In this document: positions 34,859-43,330 of the stretch, one piece after another
How the letters are laid out: every line of letters starts with the position of its first letter
Position numbering within the stretch: the first letter of the stretch is position 1
Assembly (NCBI RefSeq): GCF_001514125.1
Contig: NZ_KQ948563.1
Coordinates: forward strand, 1 to 57,672
Origin: Streptomyces longwoodensis
GTDB taxonomy: Bacteria > Actinomycetota > Actinomycetes > Streptomycetales > Streptomycetaceae
Reading direction: 5' to 3'
Length of the DNA: 57,672 nucleotides
Notes under the pieces: generated by a model
Database searches by the model: none
Told to the model about the DNA's origin: nothing
What the model saw: the letters and a program-made list of their open reading frames with translations, nothing else
Position numbers and translations under genes: made by a program

Positions 34859-35155
34859 CGGATTTCCTTTCATCGATAACGTGAGGGCCGGGGGTCCGCG
34901 GCGTCCGCCGTTTCGCCGCTCCCCCCTTATATGCAGTACTGCGTTACGTCGGAAAGCAAACCGCTTTTGCCGGGAAAACACAAACCCCCGGCAGAGACCG
35001 ACCACCCGCCACCCGGCGGGAAACGTACGCGTTTCGGACATAGGGGCACGTGGGGAAGACGGGGAAGGGCCCAGGGAACGGTACGGGGAAGCGCACCGGG
35101 AAGGACCGGCGAAGGGCGGAATACACCGGGACGACGCTTCGCCGATCCCCGGCGA
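34859..35155 (-). promoter_or_regulatory. lsr2 upstream region
   Basis: No gene is seen. On the minus strand the region has an AT-rich TTTTCCCGG/GCTTT patch, a perfect palindrome GCAGTACTGC (34933-34942) and TATAAG (about 34932-34927), a probable -10. The farther part (35040-35130) is G/A-rich on plus with repeated GGGAA and GAAGG blocks. Lsr2 might bind the AT-rich patch to control itself. Confidence 0.5.
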
Positions 35156-35689
35156 TCACAGATGCAGAAGCATCCGGCTGTTGCCCAAGGTGTTCGGTTT
35201 CACCCGCTCCAGCCCGAGGAACTCCGCGACGCCCTCGTCATAGGAACGCAGGAGCTCGGCGTAGACATCGGTGTCGACGGGCGTCTCACCGATCTCCACG
35301 AAGCCGTGCTTGCCGAAGAAGTCGACTTCGAAGGTCAGACAGAAAACGCGCCGGACCCCGAGCCAGCGCGCGGTGTGCAGCAACTTCTCCAACAACTGGT
35401 GGCCGACGCCGGCGCCCTTGAGGCCGGGCTTCACGGCCAGCGTGCGCACTTCCGCCAGGTCTTCCCACATCACGTGCAGGGCGCCGCAGCCCACGACCTC
35501 CGCGTTGTCGTCGCGTTCCGCCACCCAGAACTCCTGGATGTCCTCGTAAAGCGTCACCGTCGCTTTGTCCAGCAGGATGCCCGCACGGACGTACGCGTCA
35601 AGGAGACGCCGCACGGCCGGGACATCGCTCGTCCGGGCCCGCCGGACGGTGATGGCTTTAGCGGGGACTTCGGGACTCTCTGCGGACAT
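35156..35689 (-). CDS. Amino-acid N-acetyltransferase (ArgA-like GNAT)
   Basis: A 177-aa GNAT enzyme close to the short N-acetylglutamate synthases of actinobacteria (the Rv2747 type), which start arginine synthesis with acetyl-CoA and glutamate. Acetyl-CoA-binding motif A appears as VRTLAVKPGLKGAGVGHQLLEK (split VRTLAVKPGLKG, AGVGHQLLEK). FFGKHGFVEIG matches the later conserved element. There is no RBS; TAGCGT (35701-35696) ends 7 nt before the ATG. It follows the BlaI-type gene by only 9 nt, so it can be co-transcribed or driven by its own leaderless promoter. Confidence 0.88.
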   Translation of the reverse strand: MSAESPEVPAKAITVRRARTSDVPAVRRLLDAYVRAGILLDKATVTLYEDIQEFWVAERDDNAEVVGCGALHVMWEDLAEVRTLAVKPGLKGAGVGHQLLEKLLHTARWLGVRRVFCLTFEVDFFGKHGFVEIGETPVDTDVYAELLRSYDEGVAEFLGLERVKPNTLGNSRMLLHL

Positions 35690-35698
35690 GTACGGACG

Positions 35699-36199
35699 CT
35701 ATCGCCCGCCCTGCTCCGTTGCCGAGCCGGGGTTCCGTGCCGCGCTCTCACCGGGTCCGCGCTCTTCGCGGGGTTCGCGCTCTTCGCGGGGTTCGGCGGG
35801 ACGGGTGCCTTCCGGCTGTTCCGCGGGCCCCGGGGATTCCGGGCCCTGGACGATGCGCACGGCATCGCTCAGCGCCCGCCGCTGTTCCTCGCTCATCATG
35901 CCGAAGAACGCGACGAGAGCGGCGGCGGGGTTGTCGCTCTGGGACCAGGCGTCGTTCATGAGGGCGGCCGCGTAGGCGGCACGGGTGGAGACCGCCTCAT
36001 ATCGATAGGCCCGGCCTTCCGCCTCACGGCGCACCCAGCCCTTCTGGTGGAGATTGTCCAAAACGGTCATCACGGTGGTGTACGCGATCGAGCGTTCCTG
36101 TTGGATGTCCTCCAGGACTTCTCGAACGGTCACCGGACGGTTCCACTTCCACACCCGCGTCATGACCGCGTCTTCGAGTTCTCCCAAGGGGCGAGGCAC
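35699..36199 (-). CDS. BlaI/MecI-type transcriptional repressor
   Basis: A 166-aa regulator started at GTG 36199. The N-terminal winged helix has LGELEDAVMTRVWKW and the recognition-helix region IAYTTVMTVLDNLHQKGWV, typical of BlaI/MecI. The dimerisation part ends at about residue 115, followed by an acidic Pro/Glu/Arg-rich tail (PAEPREEREPREERG) that is longer than in BlaI. No BlaR1 sensor protease gene adjoins it. TATTGT (36213-36208) ends 9 nt before the GTG. The downstream gene is the GNAT, 9 nt away. Confidence 0.9.
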   Translation of the reverse strand: MPRPLGELEDAVMTRVWKWNRPVTVREVLEDIQQERSIAYTTVMTVLDNLHQKGWVRREAEGRAYRYEAVSTRAAYAAALMNDAWSQSDNPAAALVAFFGMMSEEQRRALSDAVRIVQGPESPGPAEQPEGTRPAEPREEREPREERGPGESAARNPGSATEQGGR

Positions 36200-36267
36200 A
36201 CCTCAAGACAATAGTGGTAGATCTCCCCCATGGCGTGCGGGACGGGCGCTTACCTCGCCGAACACAA

Positions 36268-36341
36268 CAAAAAGGGCGTACGGCTCCCTGGGCCCCCGCA
36301 GGGGCACGCGTGCGCGGAGCGCGCGCGGGCAGACGTACGCC
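36268..36341 (-). terminator. Rho-independent terminator of the small membrane-protein gene
   Basis: On the minus strand GGCGTACG and CGTACGCC form the base of a long GC-rich hairpin (36341-36275) followed by CTTTTTGTTGT, one of the few true U-tracts in the window. It separates the small gene from the BlaI-type gene. Confidence 0.75.
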
Positions 36342-36357
36342 GGTGGAGGCGGGGCGC

Positions 36358-36537
36358 TCAGGCGTCGGCGGGGCCGGACACCTGACGGGTGCCCTCGGCC
36401 CGCGCGAGGGCGGCGTCGACGGCCGCGTCCTCCTTGGCCTTGTTGGCGCCGCCCTGGGTCTTCACGATCACCCTGATCACGCCGACGAAGAACACGGCCA
36501 TGACGACCGGGGGCACGAGCGCGGAGACGTAGTCCAT
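36358..36537 (-). CDS. Small single-span membrane protein (59 aa)
   Basis: Begins MDYVSALVPPVVMAVFF. One transmembrane helix (about 5-24) is followed by IVKTQGGANKAKEDAA and an Ala/Asp/Glu-rich helix in the cytoplasm. I recall small proteins of this form in Streptomyces near lsr2 but know no function. Codon use is typical, and a U-tract terminator just downstream supports a real transcript. Confidence 0.72.
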   Translation of the reverse strand: MDYVSALVPPVVMAVFFVGVIRVIVKTQGGANKAKEDAAVDAALARAEGTRQVSGPADA

Positions 36538-36717
36538 GCATCCAGGGTAGCCACGGAGGAAGCGGACATCCGGCCGGGGTGGCACCCCGGGCGCGGCCGC
36601 TGGTGGGCTGGGGCGCTACGCGTGCGCGTGAGCGTCCACGGGAGGGAGCCGTACGGGCCGGCCCGGGCCGGGTGCGGGTCGATCGGGCACAGCCCGGCGC
36701 GGTCGGGCGTACGGCGA

Positions 36718-36747
36718 AGGGGCCGGCCGACGTGGCGACCGGCCCCT
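36718..36747 (-). terminator. Hairpin after the 36801-37541 gene
   Basis: AGGGGCCGG (36718-36726) pairs perfectly with CCGGCCCCT (36739-36747). It lies 54 nt after the stop of the minus-strand gene. The remaining spacer (36538-36717) holds no further feature that I can support. Confidence 0.7.
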
Positions 36748-36800
36748 CCATGCGTCCGTGGGACGCGTGCGCGGGACGCGTGCGTGAGGGCGTCCGGCGG

Positions 36801-37541
36801 TCAGCCGACCGCCAGACGGTGGGCCGACTCACTCGGGCGCTGTTCGGGCTCAGCGGGCGGCGCGGCGGGCTTGCGGCGCGGGAAGACCTCGCCCGGGGTG
36901 GGGACGGGCCGACGGGCCGGCTGGGGCGTGCCACGGCCGGGCCCCGGGGCGGCGGGCTGGTCCGCGGGCCTCTTCTCCTTGGCCCGCTCCGGCCGCGGCG
37001 CGCCGTCTCCCGCGCTCCCGGCCCGCCCGCCGGGAAGGGCCAGCAAGCGGGTCCGGGAGGCGGGGACGGTGACCGTGGGTGCGGCGGGGGCGGCGGCCGC
37101 CGTGACCGTGCCGGTGGGGGCGGCCGGCGCCGGGACCGTGCAGCGCGCCAGGCGGGCCCGGACGTCCTGCTCGGCGAGCACTTGGCAGCGCGCCAGGAGA
37201 GCGGCCCCGGCGGGGTTGCCGCGCAGTGCGCGCAGGGCGGCGAGGTCGTCGGCGACGGGGCGGTAGCCGGTGCCGAGGACCTCGTCCAGGAGCGTCAGGT
37301 AGCCCGCCGCGGTGCCGGGCAGGGCGGCGCGGTACCGGGCGAGGTCGGCCACGAGGAAGGCCCGCAGCCGGGCGCCCTCGCGGATCGCCTCGTCGAGGGA
37401 CTCGGCGAGGCGCAGACAGTCCTGGACGTCCTCGGCCGAGGCGGGTTCGGGCTGGAGGGCGAGGGCGAGGGCGCGGCGGAGCACACGCAGCTCCTCCACG
37501 CCGAACGCCATGCCGCCTCGGGATCCGTATGGCGTGGGCAT
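36801..37541 (-). CDS. Conserved Streptomyces protein, function unknown
   Basis: A 246-aa protein. The helical N-terminal half (about 10-130, VEELRVLRRALALAL, EDVQDCLRLAESLDEAIREG) is followed by an Ala/Pro/Arg-rich, probably disordered tail. No domain recognised. ATG 37541 is chosen because TACCGT (37553-37548) ends 7 nt upstream, a leaderless pattern; ATG 37511 is an alternative. It follows coaX on the same strand after 153 nt and may be an independent unit. Confidence 0.72.
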   Translation of the reverse strand: MPTPYGSRGGMAFGVEELRVLRRALALALQPEPASAEDVQDCLRLAESLDEAIREGARLRAFLVADLARYRAALPGTAAGYLTLLDEVLGTGYRPVADDLAALRALRGNPAGAALLARCQVLAEQDVRARLARCTVPAPAAPTGTVTAAAAPAAPTVTVPASRTRLLALPGGRAGSAGDGAPRPERAKEKRPADQPAAPGPGRGTPQPARRPVPTPGEVFPRRKPAAPPAEPEQRPSESAHRLAVG

Positions 37542-37694
37542 GCGCCGACGGTACGCGCTAATCAGACAAATGGGACACCGCAAGCGGGGACGCCGCGCAG
37601 GGTGTCGCGCCAGGACCACTCACCTGGACCCATGGCCGGCGCCGCCGGGAGGCACGGGACCGCGCGCGGGGCGCGTCCGTGCGTCCCGGCGTCC

Positions 37695-38492
37695 TCACAT
37701 GCGCGCGACGTTGCGCTCGTACACCAGGCGCAGGCCGATCAGGGTCAGCCACGGCTCGTGCTCGTCGATCACCGAGGACTCGCCCAGCACCATCGGCGCC
37801 AGCCCGCCCGTGGCGATCACCGTCACGTCGTCGGGGTCGTCCGCGAGTTCGCGGACCATCCGGTTCACCACGCCGTCGACCTGGCCGGCGAAGCCGTACA
37901 CGATGCCCGACTGCATGGCCTCGACGGTGTTCTTGCCGATGACGCTGCGCGGTCGCGCCACCTCGATCTTGCGCAGCTGCGCGCCCTTGACGCCCAGCGC
38001 CTCCACCGAGATCTCGATGCCGGGCGCGATGACGCCGCCGACGTACTCCCCGCGCGCGCTGACCGCGTCGAACGTCGTCGCCGTGCCGAAGTCCACGACG
38101 ACGGCCGGCCCGCCGTACAGCTCGACGGCCGCCACCGCGTTGATAATGCGGTCGGCGCCGACCTCCTTGGGGTTGTCGGTGAGGATCGGCACCCCGGTCT
38201 TCACGCCGGGCTCCACCAGGACGGCGGGGACGTCGCCGTAGTAGCGCCGGGTCACCTCGCGCAGTTCGTGCAGCACGGACGGCACGGTCGCGCAGATGGC
38301 GATGCCGTCGATGCCGTCGCCCAGCTCGTCGCCGAGCAGCGGGTGCATCCCCATCAGGCCCTGGAGGAGCACCGCCAGCTCGTCGGCCGTGCGGCGGGCG
38401 TCCGTCGAGATCCGCCAGTGTTCGACGATGTCCTCACCGTCGAACAGGCCGAGCACGGTGTGGGTGTTGCCCACGTCGATCGTCAGCAGCAT
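37695..38492 (-). CDS. coaX: Type III pantothenate kinase
   Basis: A 265-aa ASKHA-fold kinase that phosphorylates pantothenate in the first step of CoA synthesis. The ATP/phosphate motif DVGNTHTVLGLF (6-17), Asp-Arg in GADRIINAVAA, DFGTATTFD and GGVIAPGI are all conserved. Type III enzymes are not inhibited by CoA. It begins 16 nt after nadC and is the last gene of the cofactor cluster. A GGGAG lies about 12 nt before the ATG. Confidence 0.96.
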   Translation of the reverse strand: MLLTIDVGNTHTVLGLFDGEDIVEHWRISTDARRTADELAVLLQGLMGMHPLLGDELGDGIDGIAICATVPSVLHELREVTRRYYGDVPAVLVEPGVKTGVPILTDNPKEVGADRIINAVAAVELYGGPAVVVDFGTATTFDAVSARGEYVGGVIAPGIEISVEALGVKGAQLRKIEVARPRSVIGKNTVEAMQSGIVYGFAGQVDGVVNRMVRELADDPDDVTVIATGGLAPMVLGESSVIDEHEPWLTLIGLRLVYERNVARM

Positions 38493-38508
38493 GGCCGCTA
38501 CCCGCTCC

Positions 38509-39492
38509 CTACTCCGCCGCTCGCAGGTCCAGGCCGATGTCCAGGATCGGCGAGGAGTGCGTGAGCGCCCCGACGGCCAGGAAGTCGACGCCGGTCTCGG
38601 CGTACGCGCGCGCGGTGTCCAGGGTGAGCCGTCCGGACGCCTCCAGCAGGGCGCGCGGCCCGACGATGCCGACGGCCTCCTCGCACTCTCCGGGGGTGAA
38701 GTTGTCCAGCAGGATCAGGTCGGCGCCCGCGTCCACGACCTCGCGCAGCTGGTGCAGGGTGTCGACCTCCACCTCGATGGGCACGTCCGGGAAGGTCTCC
38801 CGGACGGCCTTGAAGGCCTGGGCGACGCCGCCCGCGGCGACCACGTGGTTGTCCTTGACGAGGGCCGCGTCGGACAGCGACATGCGGTGGTTGACCCCGC
38901 CGCCGCAGCGCACCGCGAACTTCTCCAGCGCGCGCAGGCCCGGCGTGGTCTTGCGGGTGTCGCGCACGCGGGCCTTGGTGCCCTCCAGGACGTCGGCCCA
39001 CGCGCGCGTGGCGGTGGCGATGCCCGACAGGCGGCACAGGATGTTGAGCGCGCTGCGCTCGGCGGTCAGCAGGTCACGCGTGCGCGTGGTGACCGACAGC
39101 AGCTTCTGCCCGGGGTGGACGCGGTCTCCGTCCTCGACGTGCCGCTCGACCTCGAACTCGTCCGTGCAGACCACGGAGAGGACCGCCTCGGCGACCCGCA
39201 GGCCCGCCACGACGCCCGCCTCGCGCGCGACGAAGTCGGCGGTGGCCACGGCCTCCTCGGGGATGGTCGCGACGGTCGTCACGTCCACGCCGTGGTCGAG
39301 GTCCTCCTGGATGGCCACGTTGGCGATGTCCTCGACCTCGACCGGGTCGAGTCCGGCGTCGGCCAGCAGCTGCGCGAGGGCGGGGTCGAGACCGCACTCC
39401 AGGTACGCCTCGTCCGCGTCGCCTCCTTCGGCGCCGCAGCCGCAGCCGTCGGCGCAGCCTCCGCTCGGGACGAGGGGAAGGTCGTTGCTCAC
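38509..39492 (-). CDS. nadC: Nicotinate-nucleotide pyrophosphorylase (carboxylating)
   Basis: A 327-aa quinolinate phosphoribosyltransferase giving nicotinate mononucleotide for NAD synthesis. The Cys-rich N-terminal tag GGCADGCGCG precedes the family fold with EDLDHGVDVTT, RDTRKTTPGLR (PRPP/quinolinate binding), GGVNHRMSL and LLDNFTP. GTG 39492 is preferred, with AGGAG 11 nt upstream. GTG 39501, three codons earlier, would overlap the nadB stop (GTGA) but has the AGGAG only 2 nt away. Confidence 0.95.
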   Translation of the reverse strand: MSNDLPLVPSGGCADGCGCGAEGGDADEAYLECGLDPALAQLLADAGLDPVEVEDIANVAIQEDLDHGVDVTTVATIPEEAVATADFVAREAGVVAGLRVAEAVLSVVCTDEFEVERHVEDGDRVHPGQKLLSVTTRTRDLLTAERSALNILCRLSGIATATRAWADVLEGTKARVRDTRKTTPGLRALEKFAVRCGGGVNHRMSLSDAALVKDNHVVAAGGVAQAFKAVRETFPDVPIEVEVDTLHQLREVVDAGADLILLDNFTPGECEEAVGIVGPRALLEASGRLTLDTARAYAETGVDFLAVGALTHSSPILDIGLDLRAAE

Positions 39493-39497
39493 TTCGC

Positions 39498-41222
39498 TCA
39501 CTGCTCCTGGGGCTGCCGGGACGAGGGGACGGTCGGGGGGAAGTCTGCGGTGTCCGTGGTGCGTACGGCCAGCGTCCGGTCCGGATTCAGCCGTACGACG
39601 ATGTGGCGGCGCCACCGGGTGTCGTCGCGCCCGGCGTGGTCCTCGCGCCAGTGGCAGCCGCGGGTCTCCTCGCGCAGCGCGGCGGCGGCGACCAGGACGC
39701 GGGCCACGCACAGGAGGTTGGTGGCCTCCCAGGTGTCGACGCCGGGCTCGGCGGTCTTGCCGTTCTCGTCGAGCGCGTCGCGCGCGTCGGCGTGCAGCCG
39801 CTGGAGCTGGTCGGCGGCCTGCTCCAGGGACGGTGCGGAGCGGAGCACGCCCGCGCCGTCGGCCATGATCCGCTGGATGGCGAACCGGGCCTCGGCGGCG
39901 AGCAGCGGGTGGGACGGCTTCTCGGGCTGCGGCACCGCCTGCGGCTCGCGCGCGGGCAGGCCGTCGGCGGAGCGGCCGGTCGCGATGTCGGCGGCGATGC
40001 GCTCGGCGTAGACCAGGCCCTCCAGCAGGGAGTTGGAGGCGAGCCGGTTGGCGCCGTGCACACCGGTGCAGGCGACCTCACCGCACGCGTACAGGCCCGG
40101 CACGGTCGTGCGGCCGTGGGAGTCGGTGCGCACGCCGCCGGAGGCGTAGTGGGCGGCCGGGGCGATCGGGATGGGCTCGTGGACCGGGTCGATGCCGTGG
40201 GCGCGGCAGGCGGCGAGGATCGTCGGGAAGCGGTGCTCCCACATCTCGGCGCCGAAGTGGCGGGCGTCGAGGAACATGTGCTCGGCGTCCTGCTCCTGCA
40301 TCCGGCGCATGATGCCCTTGGCGACGATGTCGCGGGGGGCGAGCTCGGCCAGCTCGTGCTGCCCGACCATGAAGCGCACGCCGTCGGCGTCCACCAGGTG
40401 GGCGCCCTCGCCGCGTACCGCCTCGGAGACCAGCGGCTGCTGGCCCTCCGCGTCGGGGCCGAGGAACAGCACGGTCGGGTGGAACTGCACGAACTCCAGG
40501 TCGCTGACCTCGGCGCCCGCGCGCAGCGCCAGCGCCACGCCGTCGCCGGTCGACACCGACGGGTTGGTGGTCGCGGAGAACACCTGGCCCATGCCGCCGG
40601 TCGCGAGGACGACCGCCGGTGCGTGCACGGCGCCCACGCCGTCGTGCTGGCCCTCGCCCATGACGTGCAGGGTGACGCCCGCGGTGCGGCCGTCGGCGTC
40701 GGTGAGCAGGTCCAGCACGAGCGCGTTCTCGATCGCCCGCACGCCCCGCGCGCGGACCGCCTCGACGAGCGCGCGGGAGATCTCCGCGCCGGTCGCGTCA
40801 CCGCCCGCGTGCGCGATGCGCCGGCGGTGGTGGCCGCCCTCACGGGTGAGTTCCAGGCCGCCCTCGTCGGACTCGTCGAAGTGGGCGCCGGTCGCGATGA
40901 GGCGGCGCACGGCGTCGGGGCCCTCGGTGACGAGGAGGCGCACGGCGTTCTCGTCGCACAGGCCGGCGCCGGCGACCAGGGTGTCGTCCAGGTGCTGCTC
41001 GGGGGTGTCGCCCTCGCCGAGGGCCGCGGCGATGCCGCCCTGCGCCCAGCGGGTGGAGCCGTCGTCGAGGCGGGCCTTGGTGACGACGACGGTGTCCAGG
41101 CCGGCGGCCTCGCAGCGCAGCGCCGCGGTCAGGCCGGCGACGCCGGAGCCGACGACCACCACGTCCGCGGCGATGGACCACCCGGGCGCGGGCGCGTGCA
41201 GTCGTATGCCTGTGCTGGTCAC
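39498..41222 (-). CDS. nadB: L-aspartate oxidase
   Basis: A 574-aa FAD enzyme that oxidises aspartate to iminoaspartate, the first step of de novo NAD synthesis. FAD-binding VVVGSGVAGLTAAL (near 22-35), STRWAQGGIAAA and the substrate loop HYASGGVRTDSHG are present, followed by a C-terminal helical domain. GTG 41222 overlaps the panC stop by 4 nt. nadA, which supplies the partner quinolinate synthase, is not in this window, so that gene must be elsewhere. Confidence 0.96.
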   Translation of the reverse strand: MTSTGIRLHAPAPGWSIAADVVVVGSGVAGLTAALRCEAAGLDTVVVTKARLDDGSTRWAQGGIAAALGEGDTPEQHLDDTLVAGAGLCDENAVRLLVTEGPDAVRRLIATGAHFDESDEGGLELTREGGHHRRRIAHAGGDATGAEISRALVEAVRARGVRAIENALVLDLLTDADGRTAGVTLHVMGEGQHDGVGAVHAPAVVLATGGMGQVFSATTNPSVSTGDGVALALRAGAEVSDLEFVQFHPTVLFLGPDAEGQQPLVSEAVRGEGAHLVDADGVRFMVGQHELAELAPRDIVAKGIMRRMQEQDAEHMFLDARHFGAEMWEHRFPTILAACRAHGIDPVHEPIPIAPAAHYASGGVRTDSHGRTTVPGLYACGEVACTGVHGANRLASNSLLEGLVYAERIAADIATGRSADGLPAREPQAVPQPEKPSHPLLAAEARFAIQRIMADGAGVLRSAPSLEQAADQLQRLHADARDALDENGKTAEPGVDTWEATNLLCVARVLVAAAALREETRGCHWREDHAGRDDTRWRRHIVVRLNPDRTLAVRTTDTADFPPTVPSSRQPQEQ

Positions 41223-42211
41223 GAGGCGGCTCCGAAGGTGAGGGGGAGGTTGTCGATCAGCCGGGTCGAGCCGACCCGGGCGGCGACGGCGAGGACGGCC
41301 TCGCCGGTGAAGTCGTCGTCGATCTCGGTGAAGTCGGCGGGGTCGACGAGGGCGAGGTAGTCCAGGGCGAGCGGCGGGGTGAGCCGGGCGGCCTCGTCGA
41401 GGACGAGCCGGGCGGCGGCGCGCACGGCCGCTGCGGAGCCGGGGACGGCCTTGACGACGGCGTGCGTGTCGGCGGCTGCGCGGGACTCGCCGATCGCGCT
41501 GAGCGCCTCGGCCCGCGCGCGCGTGGCGGGCACCTCACGCGCGCGTGCCCGCAGCGCCTCCTGCGCGGCGTGCCGGTCGCGGCCGGCGAACAGCGCCTGG
41601 GACAGGGCGAGCGCGGTGCGCCGCTCCTCGGGGGAGAGGTAGCGGTTGCGGCTGGACAGGGCGAGCCCGTCGTCCTCGCGCACGGTGGGGACGCCGACGA
41701 TCTCGACGCCGAAGTTCAGGTCGCGCACCATGCGGCGGATCAAGGCGAGCTGCTGGGCGTCCTTCTGCCCGTACAGCGCGACGTCCGGGCGGGTCAGGTG
41801 CAGCAGCTTGGCGACGACGGTGAGCATGCCGTCGAAGTGGCCCGGCCGCGAGGCGCCCTCCAGGCGCTCCCCCATGGGCCCGGCGCTGACGCGCACCTGC
41901 GGTGCGCCGCCCGGGTAGACCTCGTCCACCGAGGGCGCGAGGACGACGTCGGCGCCCGCCTCCTCGGCGATCTTCAGGTCGGCGTCCAGGGTGCGCGGGT
42001 AGCGGTCGAGGTCCTCGCCCGCGCCGAACTGCAGCGGGTTGACGAACACGGTGACGACGACCTCGCCGTCCGGTCCGGCGATGCCGCGGGCGGTGCGCAC
42101 GAGGGTCGCGTGGCCCTCGTGCAGGGCGCCCATCGTCATCACGACGGCCCGGCGTCCGTGCCGCACGCGCGCGTGCAGGTCGTCGGCGGTGCGCAGCAGG
42201 GTGGTGGTCAT
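41219..42211 (-). CDS. panC: Pantothenate synthetase
   Basis: A 330-aa enzyme that joins pantoate and beta-alanine with ATP. The motifs MTMGALHEGHATLV (HIGH-type His pair), FVNPLQFGAGEDLDRYPR, YGQKDAQQLALI and LALSSRNRYL (SxRN) are all seen. ATG 42211 overlaps the stop of the DUF2520 gene (ATGA) and its own stop overlaps nadB (GTGA). The three genes are therefore translated as one coupled unit. It carries a C-terminal part of normal length. Confidence 0.97.
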   Translation of the reverse strand: MTTTLLRTADDLHARVRHGRRAVVMTMGALHEGHATLVRTARGIAGPDGEVVVTVFVNPLQFGAGEDLDRYPRTLDADLKIAEEAGADVVLAPSVDEVYPGGAPQVRVSAGPMGERLEGASRPGHFDGMLTVVAKLLHLTRPDVALYGQKDAQQLALIRRMVRDLNFGVEIVGVPTVREDDGLALSSRNRYLSPEERRTALALSQALFAGRDRHAAQEALRARAREVPATRARAEALSAIGESRAAADTHAVVKAVPGSAAAVRAAARLVLDEAARLTPPLALDYLALVDPADFTEIDDDFTGEAVLAVAARVGSTRLIDNLPLTFGAAS

Positions 42212-43146
42212 CCGGCGGCTCCTTCGGTGCCGTGGGTGCCGTGGTCGCCGTCGGCGAGGACCCCGAGGAGGTCCTCGGCGAGTTCCGGCTTGAGCAGGCC
42301 GTGGGCGAGGGCGCGGTCGGCGGTGGCGCGGGCCATCGCCAGGTAGCCGGCGACGGTCTGCGGGGCGTGCCGCCGTAGTTGGTCGACGTGCGCGGCGACG
42401 GTGCCGGCGTCCCCGCGCGCGACCGGGCCGGTGAGGGCGGCGTCGCCGGAGCGCAGGGCGTTGTCCAGCGCGGCGCCGAGCAGCGGGCCGAGCATCCGGT
42501 CCGGTGCCTGGACGCCGGCGGCGCGCAGCAGCTCCATGGACTGGGCGACCAGCGTCACCAGGTGGTTCGCACCGAGGGCGAGGGCCGCGTGGTAGAGCGG
42601 CCGCATGTCCTCGGCGATCCACTCGGGCTCGCCGCCCATCTCGATGACCAGCGCCTCGGCGGCCAGCCGCAGCTCCTCGGGCGCGGTGACGCCGAAGGAG
42701 CACCCGGCGAGCCGCTGCACGTCCACGGGCGTGCCGGTGAACGTCATCGCCGGGTGCAGCGCCAGCGGCAGCGCGCCCGCGCGCAGGGCGGGGTCGAGCA
42801 CCTTCGCGCCGTAGCGGCCGGAGGTGTGGACGATGAGCTGCCCCGGCCGTACGGCGCCGGTCCCGGCGAGGCCCTCGACCAGGTCCGGCAGGGCGTCGTC
42901 CGGGACGGTGAGCAGCACCAGGTCGGCGCGCTGCAGGACCTCGGCGGGCGTGACGAGCGGGACGTCGGGCAGCAGCAGGGCGGCGCGTCTGCGGGAGGCG
43001 TCGGAGACCCCCGAGGCGGCCACCGGGCGGTGCCCGGCGAGCTGGAGGGACGCGGCGAGCGCGGGACCCACCCGGCCGGCGCCGACGACGCCGACGGTGA
43101 GCCGCGCGGGACGGTCCCGGGGATCTGGCTGCTGGCTTGTACTCAC
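42208..43146 (-). CDS. Rossmann-fold/DUF2520 protein, possible ketopantoate reductase
   Basis: A 312-aa NAD(P)-binding protein. The Rossmann motif VGVVGAGRVGPALAASL (18-34) is followed by VLLTVPDDAL and HTSGRYGAKVLDP. The C-terminal DUF2520 helical domain has AEDMRPLYHAALALGANHLVTL. It is the first gene of the pan/nad unit and overlaps panC by 4 nt. Related DUF2520 proteins have been proposed to replace PanE as ketopantoate reductase in some bacteria; that role would fit here but is inference. GTG 43146 has GAAGG upstream. Confidence 0.9.
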   Translation of the reverse strand: MSTSQQPDPRDRPARLTVGVVGAGRVGPALAASLQLAGHRPVAASGVSDASRRRAALLLPDVPLVTPAEVLQRADLVLLTVPDDALPDLVEGLAGTGAVRPGQLIVHTSGRYGAKVLDPALRAGALPLALHPAMTFTGTPVDVQRLAGCSFGVTAPEELRLAAEALVIEMGGEPEWIAEDMRPLYHAALALGANHLVTLVAQSMELLRAAGVQAPDRMLGPLLGAALDNALRSGDAALTGPVARGDAGTVAAHVDQLRRHAPQTVAGYLAMARATADRALAHGLLKPELAEDLLGVLADGDHGTHGTEGAAG

Positions 43147-43232
43147 GCGACGGAGGCCTTCCCGTTCCAGTCCGCTCGGGGTACCGGACGATTTCTCGTC
43201 ATGTTAACGCGATCTGTCCCGGCGGCGTCCGT

Positions 43233-43253
43233 TCGTCCACAGGCTGTGGGTAA
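43233..43253. promoter_or_regulatory. Inverted repeat resembling two facing DnaA boxes
   Basis: TCGTCCACA (43233-43241) and, inverted, TTACCCACA (43253-43245) each match a DnaA box at 8 of 9 bases and meet around GGC. The core CCACAG-G-CTGTGG is a perfect palindrome. It lies between the DUF2520 gene and the aldolase-like gene and may equally be an ordinary operator. Confidence 0.45.
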
Positions 43254-43330
43254 CTACACGCCGTGCCGGGGTGGGCGCGCGGACGGAAATGCGGTGCCGC
43301 GGCCGCCCCGCGCGCGACATGATCCCCGAC

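Noticed and set aside
36200..36230. A classical BlaI operator (TACTACA/TGTAGTA) at the blaI-type promoter
   Set aside because: The CTACCACTATTGTC sequence is only a loose partial match with no convincing second half-site.
43233..43253. A replication origin
   Set aside because: Only two boxes, no dnaA or dnaN beside it and no cluster of boxes; at most a regulatory site.
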